Shown piece after piece: positions 9,044 through 17,743 of a stretch of 20,734 nucleotides of DNA (positions are counted from its first letter, which is position 1; each line of letters opens with the position of its first letter). A program made the translations under genes and the position numbers. Origin of the DNA: Smittium culicis (Eukaryota; Kickxellomycota; Harpellomycetes; Harpellales; Legeriomycetaceae); the NCBI GenBank assembly GCA_001970855.1, contig LSSN01002142.1, forward strand, positions 1 through 20,734, given 5' to 3'. Below the pieces are notes generated by a model that saw only the letters and a list, made by a program, of their open reading frames with translations, did not search any database and was not told the origin of the DNA.

Positions 9044-10925
9044 ACGAATTCCCAGTAGTTATGGAGTTTCTAGGGCAGAAATGAGGGTTGGCTGATAATT
9101 GCTTTTATCAATGTTTTTCATTAACTTTCTATAATCATTTCAATTATTTTTATTATTATCACATAATAGAATTAATTATATTAAAATTCATATATGTTTC
9201 GAATAGGAAAATAAAAATATTTTCAATAATTATATTCATATTTCCATGGTATTTTTATATTTTCACTCAATAAAGTTTTCATATATACGTAATTTATATT
9301 TTGAATCTGTAATTGACTTCTCTAACTTGATTTTTAATACTTATACTGTTTTTTTTCTTAATCAGTTACTTTTATTCTATAATACTATTAACTCTACAAA
9401 TTATAAATTTAATGTTCAAATAGTTCATTAAAAAAAATTCTGTATTTTTTTGCTCCTAGTAATATTCAAAATCTTATAAAGATTATAATAGAACTGATGA
9501 TGAATTATAATTTCAATCATCAAAATTAGTACATTTTATGGAAAAAAATTCTAATTAAGGGTCAACCAATTTTACTTATATGATTTTTCTGTATAATATA
9601 GAGCTCACTGAACCACCCTAACCCCACATATATGTGGAAGTGTAGAACCACCCAAAGAATTCTCTTTGGAGTCTGATTCTATACTTCTGATTTTTTTTGT
9701 ACTTTCTGAAAATCCCTTTTTAAAACTTAACCTATTTGAATATAATAATGATGTCAAGCAAAAATTTTCAGATTAATGACACAATAATGACTACTTTAAT
9801 GAATACTTTAATGAATTAATTTTATTATAATAAGTATAACAAAATTCACGTCTTAAAATTTGACATGAAAACAGAAAGGTATAAAAACCGCAACAAAACG
9901 ACAAGGATACATCATCGAAATATAAGAAAGGTTAACGGAAAAATTGAAAAAAGGCCAAGCTGAAGAATTTAGTATTTCATTTAAAAACTTTACTTTTTTT
10001 TGGTCAAACTTGCTACTAATAAAATCGCTCTTAATATTCAAAAAACCCTTTTATACCAAATTTAAACATCTTTATTTTTATATTAAATATTAATTAAACT
10101 CTAACAAAAAAATACATCCAATATCAACATGAGCCATATGAGCATACGCTCAAAAGAACCGAAAGATTTGGTCGCAGTAGCTAAAACTTCTACATATACG
10201 TACCATAAATAAGATATATCATTTTTTATACTTTCGAGCTTAATCTATATATACTTTAATATATTTATATATAATTAATTAATGTACTGATAATTTAATT
10301 AAAACTAGCATAGATTCTAGTAGAATAAAAAATAAACCAATCACTAAATAAGACTTTAAACGAGACATATTTTAAATAGGTAACTCAAAAATTTCCTTAA
10401 TTTGAATTATGGTTATCAAAAGAAGTTTTAGACCTTGAGAGCCAATAATTACATTTAAGCCGTAATTTTATAAGATATAATTAATTAGTAAGTTTTCGAG
10501 AAAAATATTTTATATGATATAATACAAGATTAATCCTATTAATAATAAATCGTAAAATTGGGCCACATTCATAATATTGAAATTTATGAATAAGCTTTTT
10601 TTAAATCTGTAAAAGGTTAATCATTTACAAAGTTATTTTATAGTAAGCTCGAACATTCTCCTTTAGTTTACCAATAGGTTATAAATAAGAATTTATTTTA
10701 AATTATAAGATACGCTTGATCAGTATTTTCCATTTTCTCTAAATTAAAATTTAGGCATGATGGGGGCATGAATGATTTCTCTTTAATCTAAGAAAAGAAT
10801 CCTTTCTCAACAAAGCACAATCCAAAAGTGGACTAGCAAATAAGAAGTAAGCTTTAAATATAATAGTTTAGCGATATAAAAATTCAAAATAAATAAATAA
10901 ACAAAAACAAAAACCAAGTACCTGA
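9044..10925. other. AT-rich DNA with no recognised gene; begins with LINE 3' flank
   Basis: The first ~50 bases after the LINE stop keep its higher G+C and are probably its 3' untranslated end; composition then drops sharply. AATAAA-type signals occur (for example near 9268) but are expected by chance here. Open frames at 9088-9273, 9246-9431 and 9853-10041 are Phe/Tyr/Ile-rich noise. One perfect short palindrome is listed separately. Nothing else could be assigned. Confidence 0.5.
9624..9637. repeat. Perfect 14-nt palindrome
   Basis: CCACATATATGTGG is fully self-complementary and sits in a locally G+C-richer patch that also holds two ACCACCC motifs (9612-9618 and 9647-9653). It may be a chance palindrome or a relic of a regulatory or terminal sequence. 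Confidence 0.5.
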
Positions 10926-11660
10926 TCTCGAGCTAAGCAAATCTGGAATGAAAAGATGGAATTCCATCTTGAAACCAGAAAATCCTACATTCACGCAGCA
11001 ATTATAAGGGAATCAGTCAAAATAATCACAGCAAAATTTTTGCTCTATAACGATCTATAAGATCCAACAGTAATTATCGCTCAGTTAGCCGGAAAAGACA
11101 GTCACAGATTAGTTTTTGAAAAATTCCAAGACGACTTTGAGAAATTGATATTTTGAATAACTGAAAATATAGATGTAGATTTGGCACGTACAGCAAAACA
11201 AGAAAAGTAAAAAAGTATTTCTCTTTTTCACACTCTTGAGAACGACCAAGAATCCAAGAGAAAGTTGATAGATACAAAGGAAAAAAAAACACTATTTCTG
11301 ATACTGTACCTCTTTAAAAAAATACTAAGCATAATTATAGCTTATGCCGTATCCGAGCTTAACCAAGCCCTACAAAAATGACATCAGCTACTTTTAAAAA
11401 ACTATCTTTACAACCAAAGAAAAGATCAACCTAGATTTTTTACAAAAAAATTAAATACCCAATTAAAGTTTTTTTATGGGAAACTTATTTTCTTTTTGAT
11501 AATATTGATTATTCATCAAGTTTATTATAATATAGTTGTACTTAATTTATACACCTATTTATTCAAATATCTACCAATCCTATTTATTCTAATTTGCCCT
11601 TTAGATTTAGTTTTATTTTGGCTTTTGGCTTTACTTATATTTATCTTTCATTCATTATAA
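10926..11660 (+). pseudogene. Decayed open frame, possibly ORF1 of the L1-like element downstream
   Basis: Frame 0 runs 245 codons with only four internal stops (after NDL, EKLIF, KQEK and ALQK), where random sequence this AT-rich would give roughly one stop per dozen codons. The N-terminal two thirds look like a real charged protein: WNEKMEFHLETRKSYIHAAI, RESVKIITAKFLLYND, IIAQLAGKDSHRLVFEKFQ, ENIDVDLARTAKQE and TLENDQESKRKLIDTKE. The last ~60 codons are hydrophobic Ile/Leu/Phe runs, as expected of T-rich DNA, so the true end is probably near 11460. I do not recognise the family. Position and orientation upstream of an endonuclease-RT suggest a gag-like ORF1; this is inference. Confidence 0.5.
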
Positions 11661-11880
11661 ATGGATCATATTCTTAGAAATTGGGGAAAATTAAGAAATG
11701 AGGTGCACGATTTTTCATCCAAATGAAAAGGGGGAAACAAGAAAATAAAAACTTATAAAAATCTACAAAAAATACAAAATTTAAATAAAAATACTTTATT
11801 TATATTAAATTAGACCCAAATAAAAACTCTAAAATAAAATTCTATATAGGAATTGAAAATAATCTGACACATACTAAGAA
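11661..11880. other. Short AT-rich gap between decayed element segments
   Basis: No coherent frame was found; the sequence is A-rich. Confidence 0.4.
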
Positions 11881-11920
11881 AAAACATTTAAAAACATTTA
11901 AAAACATTTAAAAACATTTA
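11881..11920 (+). repeat. Four perfect tandem copies of a 10-bp unit
   Basis: The unit aaaacattta is repeated four times without a mismatch (11881-11920), and the next bases (aaatccatta) look like a diverged fifth unit. This is a minisatellite inside the L1-like remnant. Perfect copies in otherwise decayed DNA imply recent slippage. Confidence 0.9.
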
Positions 11921-11926
11921 AAATCC

Positions 11927-12265
11927 ATTAAAGATTCAATTGTCCCAGCTGGAGATGTAATTATTATGACCACATTAGTATAGAAAAATGAAAAAAATAT
12001 TTCAAAAAATCTAAAATTAGTATTAAAAAAAAAGTTAAACTCTATTTCCTGAATTTCTAAGGGTAGAGAATGTAGTATTCGGTTACTTTTAAGGAAGCTA
12101 CAAAGGTGTGAAATTATTGCAAAACCACTCGCGCTCAGCAGAAAACTGTGAAAGGATAAAAGAAAATGCAAATTAAATGTAAAAAAGGCGCTATTAACAA
12201 AGCTACATTAATCTAATTTATCAAGCGGAAAATATAACTTTTGGAAAGCATTTCTATTTAGGAAA
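11927..12265 (+). pseudogene. Decayed coding remnant upstream of the L1-like endonuclease
   Basis: Frame 2 reads IKDSIVPAGDVIIMTTLV, LKLVLKKKLNSIS, RLLLRKLQRCEIIAKPLALS, KLNVKKALLTKLH and NLSSGKYNFWKAFLFRK, with five stops including the terminal TAA at 12263. It is far less interrupted than random AT-rich sequence. The basic Lys/Arg/Leu composition would suit the nucleic-acid-binding ORF1 of an L1-like element, but no domain is recognised. A further short open stretch follows on the plus strand (from about 12376, YLEDDNSAIFKPKNFLKTLN) and may belong to the same product in another frame. The minus-strand frames over both stretches look like shadows. Confidence 0.4.
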
Positions 12266-12621
12266 TAATAATATCAGAATAAATTTGAACCACAAACAAT
12301 GGCAAAAAAAATGAAGATTTTTTAAATTAGCCAAAAATACTTTGCAATTAAAACAAGACAAAAAAATTTTTTAATGTGGGAAGCCATTACTTAGAGGATG
12401 ATAATTCGGCTATTTTTAAGCCAAAAAATTTCCTTAAAACTTTAAATTTAGCTACATCTAGCTCTGAAAATACGAATGGAATGTTCTTAATTTCAAAACC
12501 AGTAATTAAGGATGCAGGAAAAAAGTTTTCTTCTAAGAACTGAAATGAAAATTTTTGAACAGTATAAGACAATAATTTTATAATATCAAACAAAGCGAAT
12601 AAAAAATATCCTTGAGGTTTT

Positions 12622-13260
12622 ATTCTAATGACTTGTAACGTCTAGAGATCGGAAGCAATTGAAAATTATAAAAGGATTACTACACTGGAATTTATAAGAG
12701 AGAATAGAGAAATTATTGTATGCTTACGGGAAGAGCACTATAAGAAAGAAATCACAGAATATTAGAAAAGCATATGGTCATTTGGATCAATTTGGTGTTA
12801 TAACACAGCGAATTTGATTTCAACAAAAACTTGAAAATATTAGATAAGAATTATTCAGTGGAGGCAGAATAATACAGGCTACAATTAAAGGTAAAAAAAA
12901 AAAATTCGCACAGGCCAATAAAATAATGAGAAAAAAATTTAACAGATAAATCAAGGTAGATTTGCAAAAAAAGATTATATTGTCGTTATGAGCGACTATA
13001 ACATAAAAAGAAATAGCTGGAAATTTGAGACACTCCAAACGGCAAAAAAGGTGAATTACCATTGTTGGACATCCTATTTAAGAGTATAGATCAAGTGGAC
13101 CATCGTAAAAATAAATCTCATAAACAGATCAATTAAATTGGAGTCAAACAGGAAATATAAAGCGACCATAGATCATATACTTGTAACACGAACTCAAATA
13201 AACCGATATAAATTATTCTTAAGATTAGTAGGAACTACATACGATAATCCCCAGCTATCA
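12622..13260 (+). pseudogene. Decayed APE-type endonuclease domain of an L1-like retrotransposon
   Basis: Frame 1 starts ILMTCNV*RSEAIENYKRI (the MTWN-V-N start of APE nucleases, with Trp lost) and reads LEFIRENREIIVCLREEH, in which the catalytic Glu of the LQET box is kept (12730-12732). WSFGSIWCYNTAN follows. A frameshift leads to frame 2, GRIIQATIKGKKKKFAQAN, about 12863-12990. The frame then returns to 1: VVMSDYN (12982-13002) is the GDFN box with Gly replaced by Ser, and ATIDHILVTRTQI (from 13165) is the S..DH box with Asp and His intact (13171-13176) but the Ser as Ala or Thr. Four conserved APE blocks in the right order and spacing (about 200 residues) make the identification firm despite several stops. 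In the living element this domain nicks the target DNA to prime reverse transcription. Confidence 0.75.
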
Positions 13261-13803
13261 AAAAATTGAAGATTAAAAACGAGAAATTTTTAGTTAAAAA
13301 ATTAGGCGAATCGAGAATGGATTATAATTATCTAGAAAACACTATAATGTATAATGCAAAAAGCGACATAATTTTTTAATAAATTGAAAGTGACATTGGT
13401 ATTTTGGAACCTGATAAATTTTATAAAGGTCAAAAAACTAAATTAAAAACCACATTCATAAAAAACTACAACCAGCATAATTTCATTATGAATAACTAAT
13501 TCAACGAGGCAAAAAAAAAAAAAATTCAGTAAATGTAACAATAAACAGAAAATAGCTCGTATGAACATGAGTTGCTAATAGAAGCAATGAATTAAATAAT
13601 AGAGTCAAAAAAAAATAAGATCGAAAATAACTTTGCAAAATCGAGAATTAAATGGAAAGAAAAGTGCGATAAATCGACAGACTCTTCGTTTAAACAATGA
13701 TAATTAGGTAAAAAAATAGAAATAAATATGCGAACTCTGCAGGAGATGGGACTATCAAAGACAATCACAATGTACTTTCCGAAATAGAAAAATCTACAAA
13801 AAA

Positions 13804-14755
13804 TTGTTAAAAAAAGGAGATAAGGACCAAAACTGTCAAAATATATTGATTAACAATCTCATTAAATCATTCAAAGATCAAAACAGAAGAAATTTCGAGC
13901 AGATCATCACAGAAGTATTAGAATCAATTAAAGTAACACAAAAATTCAGTGGACTTGAATTAGATGGGATACCATTCATTTTTTTTAAAAAAATTCTCTA
14001 TAAACTATTTAAAATATTTGTAAAATATTATACCGAAATAGTATTTAAAAGCTCAACCTTTGTAAATTTTAAACTTCCAAGTATACTAATTCTCCCCAAA
14101 AAAAAGAGATCTCAGAATGTTATTGAACTGTAAAGAAATATCGTGCTAGACTACGATACTAAAATTTTAGCTAAAAAATTAACTATCCGACTGAAAATTT
14201 CAATAAAATCAATAATTCACCCAAAAAAATCAGGATTTATACCAGATAACAAATATCTTTGTCCATAACTGGGGCATTGATGCATTAATTGAAGATAAAA
14301 AAATTATATCTCGAGTAAACAAAAGGACTTCTAGTAATGATAGACCTTAAAAAAAGCATAAGATCATTTGGAATGGTGATACCTCTGGGCAGTATTAAAG
14401 AATTTTGTATTTCCTTAAATATTTATAAGATGCTTTAAAAATCTAGATTATAACTCCGAAATAAAACTAAAAGCGAATAAATCGTTTACTGATTAGATAA
14501 AAATAGACTAAAGTCTAAGATAAGGATATCCTCTGTTGTCACTAATATAAAATCTCATAGAGAGCCGATATATGCAGCATTAGGGGGGGAAAATAGTCGG
14601 TATAAAAGTCAAAAAAATAATTTCAAAGACGATAGCATATGCTAATCATATCCTGGTAGGGACGATAGACAAAGAAGATATGAGAGAGGTGGTGTTATTT
14701 TTGAATTAAACTAATAAGCATAAAATACAATACAAAATGAAATGAAAACAAAACA
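13804..14755 (+). pseudogene. Decayed L1-like reverse transcriptase with YADD changed to YANH
   Basis: Frame 1 is open from 13804 to 14133: KFSGLELDGIPFIFFKKILY is the L1-type entry block and ILPKKKRSQNVIEL precedes the NYRPISL position. After TAA at 14131 the frame continues with DYDTKILAKKLTIRLKISIK and IIHPKKSGFIPDN. A frameshift follows. LLVMIDLKK keeps the motif A Asp (GAC 14343-14345), then an indel in the A7 run moves the rest (DHLEW) to another frame. EPIYAALGG comes just before a G7 run, and finally TIAYANHILVGTIDKEDMRE. The polymerase box is YANH (14638-14649), so both catalytic Asp residues are gone. The protein is dead by catalytic-site loss, at least three frameshifts and many stops. 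Family placement (L1/Tx1 type rather than the clade of the 7117-9043 element) rests on the DYKILAK and IIHP.QSGFIP blocks. Confidence 0.85.
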
Positions 14756-16300
14756 ACCTATTTAGAGATTGGGGGCGATCAAATAAAAAAAACTTTTAAA
14801 AAATTTTCTACTGATCAAACTTAGTTATATGTGATTTTTATTTGACTTTTAAGGGATAACTTTTGATAATGTCTAAGAAATCTTATTGGGAAAAAAAATC
14901 AAAGGATCTATTATCAGCCTAAAAATGTAGAAATTTGTCGAAAGTTGATAGAGTGTTAATAATATCGCTATTATATCAAAAAAAATGAACTATATGTAAC
15001 ACGTTATATTGATTATTAAAGATATGCTATTATATAAAAAAAATACCAGAAAACTTGCGCAGTAGTAAAAAAATCATAATTACAAAAGATAAACTAGTTG
15101 TAATCAAATCCAATGTAGGATCGGGTTTAATAAAATCCTAAAACCAATGCTTGTCAATATGTGGAAAGCTTATAAATACAGTTTTTAGCGAAAAAAAATG
15201 GTACTGTGAATGGTATCAAGAAATACTAAAAACTGTAGCAGGTACTGAGAACCTAAAAATTAATTCACCACAACGCACATTTTGAAGGAATCAGTAGAAT
15301 TAAAATAGCATCTCGAAAATTAAAGCCATTTTATAAAAAAAAACCTTCACCTTTAAGAAGCTTGAATCATGAATATCAGAAATAAATACTTTTCGGAATA
15401 TAGATGAGATACTTCCAGTTTCAAAACTAAATCAAGAAACCGTATTTGAAGACGTATTTACTAAACGAGAAAAATATTTTTTATGTAAAAATATGTTATT
15501 TATTTAGCCAGACATTTTTTAATAGCAATTTATTTGTAGAATGGAAAGATACAATGCATCTAAATCTAAAAAAAAGACAACAAAAATATTCAAATTTACA
15601 CTCATGGTTAACCAGTTTGATAAAAAATAGGTTGAGTTAAGGAGTAACCTCTCAAAGTTTATTTGGTCCCATTAAAAAACTATAACTTGCCGTAATAGGT
15701 CTAAGAATATGGGTGATTCTTTACTAAGACAGCACTTCCTGAGGAAAAAAAATTTTTTTTTTTTACAAAGAGAAGACTTTTATGCATAAAGAATTACAGT
15801 GAGTGAAATTTCATTTCTAGTTAATATCCATTAAATAAAATATTGTATTATTTTTAGCAAATAATGCTTTCAGAACTAAATTGATAATGGAAATGACTCC
15901 CAATTCCACCAATAATAATTTTAACTTTAAAATAATCATTCCAACAATTATAAGTTGCAACAAAGTGATTTCTTCGTTTAGAATCCCCCGTATATAAAAT
16001 GAAATTCGAAAGCCTATCTAAAATATAAAAAAATGGAAATTCAAATAGAGACCAGATTCAAAGAATGGAATTTAGTACCAGAAGTAATAATGGAAAATTT
16101 TAGTTGGAAAAAAACACACAATATAAATTTAGAATCAAACATGAAATCTTTTATATGGCACCTATGCCACATCAGAATCTATATATTGAATATTCTCGAG
16201 CTTCAATCTTGGATATTTGTCGCTTTATAATCATACCCTATAAACAGAGAACATACCTGACATCTTTATTGTCAATATAAAAGAAAATTTTTTTTGGAAT
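14756..16300 (+). pseudogene. Decayed C-terminal region of the L1-like ORF2
   Basis: Short plus-strand islands of sensible protein continue downstream of the RT in several frames: EIGGDQIKKTFKKFSTDQ (about 14770-14820), KINSPQRTF (about 15257), and the open frame 15446-15640 ending QKYSNLHSWLTSLIKN. The open frame 16033-16230 contains MKSFIWHLCHIRIYILNILE, which resembles the zinc-binding domain at the C-terminus of many L1-like ORF2 proteins (K..FLWR..H.R..T...L). Cysteines expected after it are not clearly preserved. Stops are frequent. Assignment of each island is tentative, but the last one suggests the element extends to about 16300, giving an endonuclease-to-end length near 3.7 kb, normal for L1-like ORF2. 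Confidence 0.5.
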
Positions 16301-16475
16301 CTAGCTGCTGCCTGGTTCAAAAAATTTTCAGTATCAAACGTGGTATATTTAGATTAAATTATAGATTAAAAAAATCATAATAATAATACTTGAAAATTTT
16401 TAAAATATTATACCGAATATCGAAATCGTTTTTTCTCGGGCGATATGGGGGATTAATAGAGTAAGAATAGAGCTC

Positions 16476-16660
16476 AACCCGTTTCTGTCCAATACTCTTT
16501 TAAAAAATTAATTTTATGATTTATAAGTATATTTATTATTTGCTATTATTCAACAATAAACCAATATTTTTTAAAGCCCTGTGATTAAGGTATTTTTAAT
16601 GAACACAGTTGGTTATATCTGGTGGACCAAAAATAGTCAACCGCCAGGGAAAGGGTTAAA
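16476..16660 (+). repeat. Dispersed ~165-190 bp repeat, copy 2 (first of a tandem pair)
   Basis: Contains ttatgatttataagtatatt, tattatttgctattat, aaccaatattttttaaagcc, gaacacagttggttatatct, and the best-preserved end block ggtggaccaaaaatagtcaa followed by ccgccagggaaagggttaaa. It abuts copy 3 directly. The upstream match to copy 1 appears to extend to about 16470 (cccgtttctgtcc against ccctgttccgtct). Confidence 0.8.
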
Positions 16661-16827
16661 GATCTAAATTTATAATTCGTTTATGAATGTTAAACAAGTT
16701 TGTTATTTGCTGTTTATTTACAATATACCAATATTTCTGTAAGCCTCGGAATTAATGTAATTTAAATTAGTATAGTTGGTTATGCTTAGTAGGCATAATA
16801 TATTCCACCGCCCAGGAAAGGTTTAAC
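16661..16827 (+). repeat. Dispersed ~165-190 bp repeat, copy 3 (second of a tandem pair)
   Basis: Begins aaatttataattcgtttatg directly after copy 2 and carries acaagtttgttatttgctgt, ataccaatatttctgtaagc, tatagttggttatgcttagt, and the end block accgcccaggaaaggtttaa. Its first ~50 bases are closest to copy 1 (2884-3081), while its middle is closest to copy 2. Confidence 0.8.
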
Positions 16828-17743
16828 AAGGCAAAAATCGATAAAGATGCATCAATTTTAATTTTAAGGCACAAATCTAACACAAAAAAATGAGTAGTGT
16901 ACGATTTTGAATATAAAGGCAATAGAAATAGAAAGGCAAAGTGGCCTACCCCAAAAACAGGCCATTTAGCAAGCGGAAGTGAAAATTAAATTTATTTCAA
17001 GTATTAGGTAATGTTTTGGAGATTGAAAAAAAAAACACAACAGCTGCACAACTTCATTATTAAATGACCCCTAAACAACATCACAACATAAAAACTCGTT
17101 AATTTTTTTAGTGTAATAAGAGTTTTATTTACACAAATAGTTTTTATATATTTTCGTGTAAAATAAATGTTATCTGGGGTAATTGTTCAAAAAAAAAAAA
17201 AGAGATCGAAAATCAGTGTGTTTCAAATAAACTAATTCACATGGTCCGAGTTTTGTTGAACGAATACACAAAAATAAATTAATTACAATTTAATGTCAAA
17301 ATTTTAATCACTTTAGTCGAATATAGTCTTATTAATTTAATTTAAAAATCATTATTCAGAGTAATAAAAATGAACAAGTACTAATTTTGTAAACCATCAA
17401 TAAGCTTTCAACAACAGGGGTCGAATACTGTTTATATAGTCTCATTTTTTTTACTAATATATTTAAGCTGATTAAAATTTTATCAATCTTTAAAAATGAT
17501 TTTGTTTTTGGTAATTGTTATGTTGATCCAAGTTTAAAATTTTAGAGATTTAGTTCTTGTATGGCAAAAAAATCTTTAGAAAAAAATCAATCTTTAAAAT
17601 TTAAAATATAAATAAGCTCTTTATTTGGAAAGCATATAAATTTAGAAAAAAAATTTTTATGAGATAAAATTCAATCCAAGAAATCTGATCTATATTTTCA
17701 AACCAAATAAACTATTAAATTTTAAATAACTATATTTAAAGGA
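16828..17743. other. AT-rich 5' flank of paralogue B, no gene seen
   Basis: Contains a small imperfect hairpin (aaagtggcc at 16938-16946 against ggccattt at 16960-16967) and an A-run near 17190-17202. No open frame of interest and no clear promoter motif can be picked out of the A/T-rich background. The upstream sequence is not recognisably similar to that of paralogue A. Confidence 0.5.

Noticed and set aside
12820..13062. Minus-strand open frame of 80 codons
   Set aside because: Opposite strand carries the APE GDFN-like block; the translation is Leu/Ile/Phe-rich noise.
16936..16970. Small hairpin aaagtggcc / ggccattt
   Set aside because: Short, with one mismatch, no U-run or associated gene; likely chance.
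17731..17740. TATA-like string tatatttaaa before paralogue B
   Set aside because: It ends only three bases before the start codon, too close to act as a TATA box; such strings are common in this AT-rich DNA.
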